Positions 35,874 through 42,737 of a stretch of 42,737 nt of DNA are shown here, in pieces; the stretch's first letter is position 1, and each line of letters begins with the position of its first letter. The DNA lies in assembly GCA_903930225.1 (NCBI GenBank), contig CAIYXV010000100.1:1-42737 (forward strand). Direction: 5' to 3'. The translations under genes were made by a program, and so were the position numbers. The notes under the pieces are model-generated. The model made no database searches, had not been told where the DNA came from, and saw only the letters and a list, made by a program, of their open reading frames with translations. Origin of the DNA: an uncultured bacterium. Lineage in GTDB: Bacteria > Margulisbacteria > WOR-1 > XYC2-FULL-46-14 > WPAF01.

Positions 35874-35901
35874 ATATCGGAAGGTAATTTGGTGGATTTC
35901 A
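35874..35901 (-). promoter_or_regulatory. Cluster promoter motif, copy 5 (fusion B operon)
   Basis: Minus strand TGAAAT-N16-CGATAT, preceded at the -10 by TTC and followed by AACAATATAAGGGG; 25 nt upstream of the ATG. It starts 6 nt after the terminator hairpin of the preceding gene, so this operon is insulated from it. Confidence 0.75.
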
Positions 35902-35907
35902 CTTGAA

Positions 35908-35953
35908 AAATGGGACATCCTGAAAATTATCGGTCTTTTCAAGATGTCCCATT
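35908..35953 (-). terminator. Rho-independent terminator after fusion A
   Basis: On the minus strand AATGGGACATC-TTGAAAA pairs with TTTTCA-GGATGTCCCATT around a ~9-nt loop and is followed by TTTTTC. It sits a few bases after the stop of the 940-residue gene (35960) and directly before the promoter of the next operon. It is the clearest intrinsic terminator in the window. Confidence 0.8.
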
Positions 35954-35959
35954 GGTGGA

Positions 35960-38782
35960 TCAGAACCCTATTTGTTTCAGTATGTCGGCCGCGATCATTC
36001 CAGCGAACGGCATCGGTTTTTTGATCACATCCACTCCGTCGCCGTAGTACTGCCTGAAATGATACCGGAGATCAGGGTTGGTTATATACTTTTCGATCAG
36101 AGAGAGATCCGGCTTTTCCTTGAGGTTCAGGTCAAGCGGGAAGACGGTAGAGACCTCTGATCCATCCTTTAATGACATGCTCCCAAACATGACCCCGTCG
36201 TAAAAACCGAACTTTATTTGTTTCTTGCCCTGAGGCGTGTCGATCTCAAAGGTCTGCCCGGTCGTTCCCTTGAACCGGTAAATAAGGGTGGCGCCGTCGT
36301 CCCTTACGGTCGGATCGATGTCTTCGATGCGGCTGTCGTAGATCACCGTGTTCGAGGGAATGGTAAGATCGCCTTCGCCGTTCCAGATGATAACGGAGTC
36401 CCTGATGATCACATTGTTGCCGATGTGTATCTTCCCGCCCTTTGCGCTGATGAAGGAGGTTTTTCCACCGATATGGACGGTGGCCGGGTTCTGATAAAGG
36501 AGGTTTTCCTGCCCGGTAATGCTGGGTTCCACCCCGCGGAGGGAAACATCGGACAACTTTCTCACGGTCTCTCTGATGGTCGGGTCTTCATGAACGAGCA
36601 TGAGCCAGGCGTTGAAAAATTCTCTTTTTGTACCGGTATCGAGCCAGAAGCCGTCGATCCTTCCCGCGGCCAGCCCGTTCTCCTCTTCGTCCAGTTTGAG
36701 CGACGTGTCCCAGATCATTTTCCAGGAATCGTACTCGATCGCAGCCGGCTTGCGCTTCATCCATTCGTCCTTGGCGTTGACCCCGAACTTATGCTTGATG
36801 GTTCGGCAGGCAAGGAACAGCTCTTTCCAATTGGCTTTCAGCGAAAGTTCCCGGTTCCGCTTAAAGTACCAGTCCTTCTGCGGCGGATCATTCTCGGCGT
36901 TAAAACCGCCGAACTCAGCAAGGATGGAAATGGCCTTATCCCTTATTTCTTTCAAGACGGCGGTGGATTTTGTCGGGTCCGATTCATCGGTCATCTTTGC
37001 GATCCCACCGAAGTATTCTTGCTTGAGGGCAATTTTTTCGAGGGATGAGAGCACGATGTCATTGGCTATGATCCAAAACATCCTCCAGTCCCGGCGGTCA
37101 TAACCGGATTTTTCCTTGAAACGGAGCATCCATTTTTCAAGCGTACAGGAAGAAACGGCCGGCTCGTCGTGGAGCTTTGACCAGTCCGGAGTTTGTGCGG
37201 CGTAGGCGAACAGGAACGGTTTCCCGTCACGGTGCGAAGGCCGCATATAATGTTCTTCATCGTTGTAAAGATCGGCGATATCCTTTCTGATCAGTTTCAC
37301 CATGCTGTTGGTATCGATCACGCCGCCGGTCCTCCGGGCGAGGTCCTGGATCTTGATCACCGGGATCTTTTCTTCAAATCCCAGCACCGCACCGGTGTTG
37401 GGATTGACCAGCACGATGCCGAGCTGTTCCAGCGGTTTTAATTTTTCATCGCCGACCGTTATGCCTTTGCCCAGGACCGTTTCCGGGACCGTGAGATTGA
37501 TTATTCCGTGTTCGTCCTCGGATAAAAGATGATCTCCGACCGTGATCCTTCCGGCAAAAGCATTATCGGAAGCGGCGAGGATCAGCCATTCCCCGAGCGG
37601 AAGCTGTTTGGCCACCATCTGGCTGGCAACGGTAACGATCTGGTTAAGCGTCCGGTTCCCCACCACCGCGGCGCCCTTATCGCCCTTTTCCTGCTGGGTT
37701 ATCGGCGTTTCTCTCTGCGCCAAGCCGGAAGCATTGATGCCGATGAAGATCGGTGCTTCCGCAGACAATCTCTTTGCCCCTTCCCCGATAAGATAGACAA
37801 AGGTGCCCAGCGCTCCCCGGTACAGCGGATCGAATTCCTGGTGGAGGCCGCGGCCGTAGCCGATGATCTCATTTATGGAGTCCTGCAGGACATGGTCGCC
37901 TCTTAAGGCGTCAAGCGCCCGTTTGGTCCTTCCCTGGATATCTGAAACCGTTTCATTGCAGATGTAAATTAAGGATTTTACCGACTGGCTTTTTTCAGCC
38001 AATGCGCGGTTCGCGAATTCGATTCCGGTTTCTCCGTAGATGATTTCATGGTACAGGATGTCGAGGCGGTGTTTGGCGGAGTCCGGCGGTGTGGGGCTGT
38101 CGACCGGACGCCAGTTCCCGGGAAGTTCGATGAAGATCACGCCCCGGTCCTTTTCGGCCTTCAAAAAATGCTGGTAAGCTCCGTTCATCAGCGTGGTCCG
38201 GTGCGCGGTGGACCAGAAAATGGAGCGGAAGGAACTCAAGACGCCCGCCCTCAAGGCGCTGACCATGCCGCGATGGGTGAGTCCCATGCTTATTTCCGGA
38301 TCGGAGTTCAATGCCGGAAAGGCGTAATCAAGGGGATTCGGGTCCTGGGGCCCGTAGATCGAATAAATGCTCCTGATTCCCATCAGCCTTTCGGGACGGA
38401 GAGCAAGGACCAACCCCATCGCATCATGCGCATGAATGAGCGTGATCGGCGTGTTCGAGGATTCCACGAATTTCCAGAATTCTTTTGCGTAGCTGCGGAG
38501 CTGTTGATAGGCGCCTTCCCCCAGGGGATAAGTTTCCTGCAGGGAATTTCCGACGATATGAACATAATCAAGACGGGGATTTACCAGTCCGGGTCTTCCC
38601 GGAATGACCACCTGCGCGTCGAACCCGTTGCTTCTCTGGAATTCAACCAGGTTTTGAACGATCGAGCCGACGTGTCCGCACTCATTGACACCGCGGTATT
38701 CCGCGGTCAGATGCAGGATCGCCCCTCTGCGGTTTGTGATCTGATGCAGGACCGGTCGTATAAATGTAGAACTCTCCAACAT
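35960..38782 (-). CDS. Fusion A: GT5-like domain, nucleotidyltransferase, beta-helix (940 aa)
   Basis: Paralog of fusion B, collinear over most of its length. Order: GT5-like N-domain (GAILHLTAEYRGVNECGHVGS; IHAHDAMG), a linker, the nucleotidyltransferase motif GINASGLAQRETPITQQ.KGDKGAAVVGNR followed by WLILAASDNAFAGRITVGDHL, the sugar-nucleotidyltransferase-like GFWLDTGTKREFFNAW, beta-helix rungs (VHIGGKTSF, IHIGNNVIIRDSVI, LTIPSNTVIYDSRI), then FGFYDGVMFGSM and the end AADILKQIGF. It lacks the two extra modules of fusion B, so it may be the simpler ancestral form. Catalytic Lys or Arg positions cannot be assigned with certainty. Cytoplasmic. CGGAGG before the ATG; own promoter and own terminator, so monocistronic. 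Confidence 0.65.
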   Translation of the reverse strand: MLESSTFIRPVLHQITNRRGAILHLTAEYRGVNECGHVGSIVQNLVEFQRSNGFDAQVVIPGRPGLVNPRLDYVHIVGNSLQETYPLGEGAYQQLRSYAKEFWKFVESSNTPITLIHAHDAMGLVLALRPERLMGIRSIYSIYGPQDPNPLDYAFPALNSDPEISMGLTHRGMVSALRAGVLSSFRSIFWSTAHRTTLMNGAYQHFLKAEKDRGVIFIELPGNWRPVDSPTPPDSAKHRLDILYHEIIYGETGIEFANRALAEKSQSVKSLIYICNETVSDIQGRTKRALDALRGDHVLQDSINEIIGYGRGLHQEFDPLYRGALGTFVYLIGEGAKRLSAEAPIFIGINASGLAQRETPITQQEKGDKGAAVVGNRTLNQIVTVASQMVAKQLPLGEWLILAASDNAFAGRITVGDHLLSEDEHGIINLTVPETVLGKGITVGDEKLKPLEQLGIVLVNPNTGAVLGFEEKIPVIKIQDLARRTGGVIDTNSMVKLIRKDIADLYNDEEHYMRPSHRDGKPFLFAYAAQTPDWSKLHDEPAVSSCTLEKWMLRFKEKSGYDRRDWRMFWIIANDIVLSSLEKIALKQEYFGGIAKMTDESDPTKSTAVLKEIRDKAISILAEFGGFNAENDPPQKDWYFKRNRELSLKANWKELFLACRTIKHKFGVNAKDEWMKRKPAAIEYDSWKMIWDTSLKLDEEENGLAAGRIDGFWLDTGTKREFFNAWLMLVHEDPTIRETVRKLSDVSLRGVEPSITGQENLLYQNPATVHIGGKTSFISAKGGKIHIGNNVIIRDSVIIWNGEGDLTIPSNTVIYDSRIEDIDPTVRDDGATLIYRFKGTTGQTFEIDTPQGKKQIKFGFYDGVMFGSMSLKDGSEVSTVFPLDLNLKEKPDLSLIEKYITNPDLRYHFRQYYGDGVDVIKKPMPFAGMIAADILKQIGF

Positions 38783-38810
38783 ATTATTTTTCCTCCGTTC
38801 TCACATTTGC

Positions 38811-38838
38811 ATATCGGCAGGTATGTTTAAAAATTTCA
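38811..38838 (-). promoter_or_regulatory. Cluster promoter motif, copy 6 (fusion A)
   Basis: Minus strand TGAAAT-N16-CGATAT with GC directly before the -10 core (GCCGATAT, the sigma28/sigmaD consensus -10); 28 nt upstream of the ATG. The -35 starts 2 nt past the SLOG 1 stop codon. Confidence 0.75.
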
Positions 38839-38839
38839 A

Positions 38840-40216
38840 TCATTTAATGATCCCTCTCAACATCATCAGGGTCTCTTCCGGGGTGGTGGCCGAAAGGAGC
38901 GGGGAGCTTGATCTTCCTCCGATCCCTCTGAAATATTCCACGTCGAATTCCGGCACGCAGTTGATCAGCGGCTTTCCGAACTGTCGGGCGCTTACGATCT
39001 CGTCGGCGGTGGCGTGGGATCCGCCAAGATTGATGGTCGCGACGCTTGAAAGGGTCATAAAATCAGCCCGTTCCATCTTAAGATTCCCGATCACGGCGAT
39101 GTCTATATGCGGATTGATCGCCAGATAGGTCCTGAAGAACGCTATCCCAAGCGTCATGGTTTCTTTCTTCTGCGCGGCTCTGGCGATCGCCAGCATATCG
39201 CCCGGCCCGGACCCGGTTATGGGGAAGCATCCGGTGTCGCACATTCCGGCGACCACTTTCTCAAGAAAATCGGACTCGACGCGGTAAATATTTTCGGAGG
39301 TCTGGCTTTTGGTTGAAGCCAGAACGGAGATCGGGGTACGCGGCCCGGAGCCGCTCAGGTAATGATAGGCTTTGTCGACATCGCCGTCCATAAATAGTCT
39401 TGCTTTTACCTCTTCGAAAGCGTCTTCCCAGCGAACGTGGCTTTGAAGAGGGTGTGCCATCGGTTTTGGCAACTGATTGTTCTCGCCGATGAAGATGACG
39501 TGGGTCCCGCCGTAGGCGGCGTCCATTGCCGCTCTGAGCGACGCGCTGTCGGAGGTTCCGTCCAGGACAAGTATTATCCGGCCCGACATGGCCGCGATCG
39601 TGGTCCTTAAAGTTCCGTTGTTATAGGGGGTTACGACCGGAAGTTTTATCAGGCCGCTGGTTTCGCTGATGTGGTCGCGGTGCACGCGGACCTGTTCTTC
39701 CGAAAGGATCCCCACGGTCAGGCCTTTTTGGTCCGACATGCCTCTTAAGAACGGCGTGAGCATTCCGGTGGTTTTGTCGCAGACCGCGACCACTCCCGCT
39801 TCCGCAAGTTTTTTACCCAGTTCGTAGGCGGCGTCTGAACTCCGGGAATCAAGTATCTTGTCCCCGCCCATCACGGTTATGGTCTTGGCGGGCAGATTGG
39901 AGATGCGGTCCTTTATTTCCCGGAGGATTATCCTTTCCGGGGGCAGGTTGTTGTAAGCGGAAACGCGTTCCAGAATAGCGTCAAGCTTGAATTTTGAGGC
40001 CACGTTCTCGAGGATGGTGCGGGCTTCGGCCTCGTTGTCGGTGAGTTTGGCTTGGAGGAGATTGGCGACCTCATGGGTTATGATCGATGCGGGCATGGTC
40101 ATGAAACGTATGGCCTCCGGGTTCGTCCCGTGCTGGATCCCGTCCCGGTACTGCATGCGCGCCAGTTCGCGGATGACGCAGCCCACTCTGGCGGCGGTGT
40201 TTAAACTTGCGGCCAT
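38840..40216 (-). CDS. LOG/SLOG-like Rossmann protein 1
   Basis: A 458-residue paralog of SLOG 2 and 3, somewhat diverged. It keeps AARVGCVIRELARM near the start, VSAYNNLPPERIILREI, TVMGGDK...SDAAYELGKKLAEAGVVAVCDKTTGML, GLTVGIL, MSGRIILVLDG, ITGSGPGDMLAIARAA, FRTYLAINPHIDIAVIGNLK and LSSVATINLGGSHATADEIVSARQFGKPLINC. In the last motif, GGSHATADE is closer to LOG-type PGGxGTxxE than in the other two. The ~65% spacing-conserved layout supports two Rossmann-like halves. Role unknown: phosphoribohydrolase, nucleotide sensor or sugar-phosphate binder. AAGGAGG lies 9 nt before the ATG, the best ribosome binding site of the cluster. Monocistronic by its flanking promoters, though no terminator is seen. 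Confidence 0.65.
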   Translation of the reverse strand: MAASLNTAARVGCVIRELARMQYRDGIQHGTNPEAIRFMTMPASIITHEVANLLQAKLTDNEAEARTILENVASKFKLDAILERVSAYNNLPPERIILREIKDRISNLPAKTITVMGGDKILDSRSSDAAYELGKKLAEAGVVAVCDKTTGMLTPFLRGMSDQKGLTVGILSEEQVRVHRDHISETSGLIKLPVVTPYNNGTLRTTIAAMSGRIILVLDGTSDSASLRAAMDAAYGGTHVIFIGENNQLPKPMAHPLQSHVRWEDAFEEVKARLFMDGDVDKAYHYLSGSGPRTPISVLASTKSQTSENIYRVESDFLEKVVAGMCDTGCFPITGSGPGDMLAIARAAQKKETMTLGIAFFRTYLAINPHIDIAVIGNLKMERADFMTLSSVATINLGGSHATADEIVSARQFGKPLINCVPEFDVEYFRGIGGRSSSPLLSATTPEETLMMLRGIIK

Positions 40217-40253
40217 GTCTTTATTCCTCCTTGGGGAATTTCCTTCCGATATA

Positions 40254-40281
40254 TTATCGTCAATTTGAACGGGGGATTTCA
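40254..40281 (-). promoter_or_regulatory. Cluster promoter motif, copy 7 (SLOG 1)
   Basis: Minus strand TGAAAT-N16-CGATAA, then TATATCGGAAGG; 37 nt upstream of the ATG. The -10 overlaps a small perfect inverted repeat, CGATA-ATA-TATCG. Confidence 0.75.
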
Positions 40282-40315
40282 GTCGGAGCGGGATAAATGT
40301 TTTCGGTTGCGGGGA

Positions 40316-41773
40316 TTACTTATCTTTTGACAGCTTGCTTATAATCAGGTCGCCGCTGGGGCTTCTAAACAGGATGGCGCCGGCCGCGTCAATCGTGCTC
40401 TCAATGACCTTGCCGGGGATCGATCCGCCAGCGATAATCCCATTGCGCAATTTCAGTTTGGAGATAAAAGTGGGCTTTTGCGGACTGCCCGGCAGGACTA
40501 CGACATTTTCCAGATGCACTTTCTCTTCTAGGGTCACGTTGTCGCCGACCACGCAGTTTTTAAGATGAACAAATCTTTTGATCCGGCAGTTTCGGCCGAT
40601 GATAGTACCGATCGGATCGAACTTCGTGTCGGATTCCTGAGGCATTTTAATTCTTGCCTGATCATCGATCTCGGTGTCCTGACCGACCAGCCCCCATGGT
40701 TGTTTGGTCCAGACCTTTCCAAAATCCATCGGTTCTCCGAACTCGCCCATCAGCCCCCGCATGTTGGCCAGATACAGGAGAAGCGGGGTCCCGACATCGC
40801 ACCAGAAAACGGGCAGTCCGTTCCTTTCCTCGGGCAGGAAATATGCGTTGAACCGGGAACTGCGCATGGCCGCTTTTATTTTTTGAAAGGGGATATTATG
40901 CGCGCTATCGTAAACCGTGGAGAAGCTGGCCATGGCCGGGAAGATGTGGAAGCCGAAATCGGAAAAATTGTGCTTTATGTGAGGACTGATGTTATCGATC
41001 CAGAAGGCGCCGTTGATGGCATAAAAACCGGTGCTTATAAAATTAGTTATCCGTTCGTCCCTTTCCTTCTGCTCGCTTTGCTCGCAGAAGCCGGTGATCT
41101 GCTTAACCTGCCCGATGTTTTCGAGGTAATAACGATCGAGCATTTCCTCGTATTCCGACGGGGAGATGTCACGAGCCTTATAATCCAGTCCGTCCGGCAC
41201 CACGGTCGCGAACGAGCGCTCCTCCCATTCGTTGCTGTGCATTCCGATCCGGGTGATCCCCACGGTCCCTCCCGCGTCGCTTTGCAGGTGGTTGTCAAGC
41301 ATCCTCATCAGTGTGTGCTGTTCCGGATCATCGCTCCCTGCGTTATTTGGGTTATCGCTGCCCATTATCATAAAGGTCAGGTTTTCCAGATGCGATTCAT
41401 TATGGCCTAGCTTAAAGGCGACGCTCTTGATGAAATCGTTAACTGACCGGGCGGTGCCCATGGGGCGGCTCTCTATCCACATCTTTACTTTCTGGTCCGG
41501 GTTTTTTGGCCGGTAGATCTGCTGTTCGATCTGCGAGGCCTGCTGTGGGGTGGTCAGGACAAAAATGTCGCGGAGGCCCATTTGTTCGTAAGCCCGGACC
41601 GAATAATCAATGGCGGAGCCGGTAAGGACAAGCACATTGGGTTTACAGCAGGCGGTCGCGTTCAAATCGGCGTCAGCGATCCCCTCGAGCCTTTTGGCGT
41701 TGCCGCCGGCTAGGATCAGTCCGTAAACCTGTCCCTTTGCAATCGCGGTTCTAGCTAAACTTATGTTGTTCAT
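40316..41773 (-). CDS. GlgC/GlmU-like sugar-1-phosphate nucleotidyltransferase
   Basis: A nucleotidyltransferase of about 485 residues that would join a sugar 1-phosphate to an NTP. The N-terminus has VYGLILAGGNAKRLEGIADAD and then CCKPNVLVLTGSAIDYSVRAYEQMGLRDIFVLTT, a variant of GGxGTRLxPLTxxxxKPxxPV with Asn-Ala-Lys in the phosphate loop. MGSDNPN matches the metal-binding region, FWCDVGTPLLLYLANMRGLM the late sugar-site motif, and TIIGRNCRIKRFVHLKNCVVGDNVTLEEKVHLENVVVLPGS a left-handed beta-helix. Sugar and base specificity are not readable; the ADP-glucose pyrophosphorylase layout is the nearest. I chose the ATG at 41773: AGGA lies about 10 nt before it, while the track ATG at 41785 touches the AGG and lies only 8 nt after the promoter -10. 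Likely supplier of activated sugar for the cluster. Confidence 0.82.
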   Translation of the reverse strand: MNNISLARTAIAKGQVYGLILAGGNAKRLEGIADADLNATACCKPNVLVLTGSAIDYSVRAYEQMGLRDIFVLTTPQQASQIEQQIYRPKNPDQKVKMWIESRPMGTARSVNDFIKSVAFKLGHNESHLENLTFMIMGSDNPNNAGSDDPEQHTLMRMLDNHLQSDAGGTVGITRIGMHSNEWEERSFATVVPDGLDYKARDISPSEYEEMLDRYYLENIGQVKQITGFCEQSEQKERDERITNFISTGFYAINGAFWIDNISPHIKHNFSDFGFHIFPAMASFSTVYDSAHNIPFQKIKAAMRSSRFNAYFLPEERNGLPVFWCDVGTPLLLYLANMRGLMGEFGEPMDFGKVWTKQPWGLVGQDTEIDDQARIKMPQESDTKFDPIGTIIGRNCRIKRFVHLKNCVVGDNVTLEEKVHLENVVVLPGSPQKPTFISKLKLRNGIIAGGSIPGKVIESTIDAAGAILFRSPSGDLIISKLSKDK

Positions 41774-41793
41774 AGTGATAGGCATCCTGATAA

Positions 41794-41821
41794 TTATCTG
41801 TTTGAGGGGCTCAAAATTTCA
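41794..41821 (-). promoter_or_regulatory. Cluster promoter motif, copy 8, with palindromic spacer
   Basis: Minus strand TGAAAT-N16-AGATAA, the least consensus -10 of the eight. Almost the whole spacer is a perfect inverted repeat, TTTGAG-CCC-CTCAAA (41801-41815), which could be a repressor or activator site placed between -35 and -10. The predicted transcript start is around 41787, giving a very short leader before the nucleotidyltransferase start. Confidence 0.65.
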
Positions 41822-41834
41822 GCGGCCCCAAAAA

Positions 41835-42737
41835 TTAATGTTCGCCTCCGTTGTCGAGTGCGATTACCACTTCCCCTTCTTCCCCGGTTTTTGCCAACTT
41901 GCGCAGTTCGGCAATGTCGAATTTTTCGAGCATTTGGCAAAATCTGCCGGTTTCCGCCGGGGAGATCTCAATGCTCGCTACCTCGAACTTGTATTCGCGG
42001 TAAAGGTCGACCAGAAACATGAAAAATCTGGCGCGGTGGACCGGGTCCTCGATCCTGCCCATCAGCTTTTTCAGCGGATAAATGGCGAATGAGCCCAGGA
42101 TCTTCTGGAAAGCGGAACGGTTGAGATTTCTTGTCCTCCAGAACTTTTCCTTTTCCCTTTCCACCGCTTTCATTTTTGTCAGATTGATCCTTGCTCCCGC
42201 CGATTTCAGGACATAACCGTCCCACCGCGATTGTCCCTTTGATTTTTCCCCGAACCCCCGGCTCTTGAAACGGGCTTCAAGGTCATTTAAGTCTTTGGCA
42301 TCGATCAGCGCCTCATGGATTCTCTTTAATCGTTCGTGTTCGATGGAATCGATCACGGCGCGGGCTCGGGTGTCCACCACACTTAGTACTACCATGGCAT
42401 CGATCAGTACTTTCCGCTTTTCCGCATCCGGGGAAAGTTCCCAAAATTTCAGGATCTTATTATATTTGCTGTCCTCGTCGATTATAAAAGTGCCGAAAAT
42501 GAGATGGTAATAGACCAGGGTCCTTATCCATTCAAGCTCCGGTTCGCTGACCAGGGCGAGGATCGCGCTTCGCAGCGGGGCTTCGCCGAGCAGATTGCGG
42601 CCGTGGGCGTGATGGTTCTTGTTCTCGATGAAGTTCCCGATATCGTGCAGGAGGATCCCGAGCAGGAAAGGCATCATCATGGAGGCGCTCATGTCCCGGA
42701 ACCTTAGCGAGAGTGTCCAGCAGTCTGCCGCGTTGGA
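41835..42737 (-). CDS. HD-domain protein, 5' end beyond the window
   Basis: The frame stays open from the stop at 41835 through the right edge. The track ATG at 42692 is internal or optional: the 15 upstream codons (SNAADCWTLSLRFRD) read on without a stop, so the true start is probably outside. The visible part begins with an HD phosphohydrolase motif, LLGILLHDIGNFIENKNHHAHG, in which His-Asp and the following His pair are the metal ligands. A helical region follows with VVLSVVDTRARAVID and a basic segment KAVEREKEKFWRTRNLNR; it ends with an acidic tail. HD proteins act as nucleotidases or (p)ppGpp/cyclic-nucleotide hydrolases; the substrate here is unknown. It ends 61 bp before the nucleotidyltransferase gene, and a second HD domain occurs in the fusion at 30415-32604. 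Confidence 0.7.
   Translation of the reverse strand, partial: SNAADCWTLSLRFRDMSASMMMPFLLGILLHDIGNFIENKNHHAHGRNLLGEAPLRSAILALVSEPELEWIRTLVYYHLIFGTFIIDEDSKYNKILKFWELSPDAEKRKVLIDAMVVLSVVDTRARAVIDSIEHERLKRIHEALIDAKDLNDLEARFKSRGFGEKSKGQSRWDGYVLKSAGARINLTKMKAVEREKEKFWRTRNLNRSAFQKILGSFAIYPLKKLMGRIEDPVHRARFFMFLVDLYREYKFEVASIEISPAETGRFCQMLEKFDIAELRKLAKTGEEGEVVIALDNGGEH

Noticed and set aside
32621-38782. Complete glycogen synthases
   Set aside because: Only the first Rossmann half resembles GT5; the second GT-B half and its ExxE-type donor site are missing.

Overview
The window looks like a contig from an uncultured, diderm (outer-membrane-bearing) bacterium of roughly 50% GC. Support for two membranes: a 1753-residue TPR protein ending in a beta-barrel with a terminal Phe, a Tat-exported GH8 protein and a lipoprotein solute-binding protein. 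The giant proteins and unusual fusions suggest a candidate phylum (Margulisbacteria- or Omnitrophota-like), but that is a low-confidence guess; no rRNA or taxonomic marker is present.

Layout. (1) 1-~950: tRNA-Arg(CCU) on -, a PII-like protein with a remodelled T-loop on +, and a 5'-truncated unknown ORF on -. (2) Around 945-964 is a suspicious junction where that ORF and a + strand dapB both lose their 5' halves, so the left kilobase may be an assembly chimera or rearrangement product. (3) 964-1902: dapB C-terminal half and a small secreted DUF4352-like protein on +. (4) 1904-9347, all on -: a carbohydrate-use operon read as ABC solute-binding lipoprotein, GlmS, GH42 beta-galactosidase, GH94 glycoside phosphorylase, driven by a textbook sigma70 promoter (TTGACT-N17-TATAAT). 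(5) 9348-9649: that promoter plus a ~160 bp MITE-like element of three hairpins between terminal inverted repeats. (6) 9650-42737, all on -: a 33 kb cluster that appears to be one system.

The cluster, in transcription order from the right edge: HD-domain protein (partial), GlgC/GlmU-like nucleotidyltransferase, LOG/SLOG-like protein 1, GT5-like/nucleotidyltransferase/beta-helix fusion A, a translationally coupled operon (fusion B, guanylate-kinase-like/HD fusion, PfkB sugar kinase, SLOG 2), SLOG 3, a 2431-residue membrane protein with GT2/cellulose-synthase-like motifs (VEDxATG, QxxRW), a 1402-residue Tat-exported GH8-TPR protein, and the 1753-residue TPR-beta-barrel protein. The last three resemble in domain logic the BcsA / BcsZ / BcsC parts of bacterial cellulose secretion, but are two to three times larger or differently fused. 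The upstream genes would plausibly supply activated sugar and control.

The strongest single observation is regulatory: every transcription unit of the cluster whose upstream region lies in the window (8 of 8) carries TGAAWT-N16-(C/A)GATAW on the coding strand with exactly the same 16-nt spacing. The neighbouring sugar operon does not have it. This looks like one alternative-sigma regulon (ECF or sigma28/sigmaD class) dedicated to a previously undescribed exopolysaccharide or surface-glycan system.
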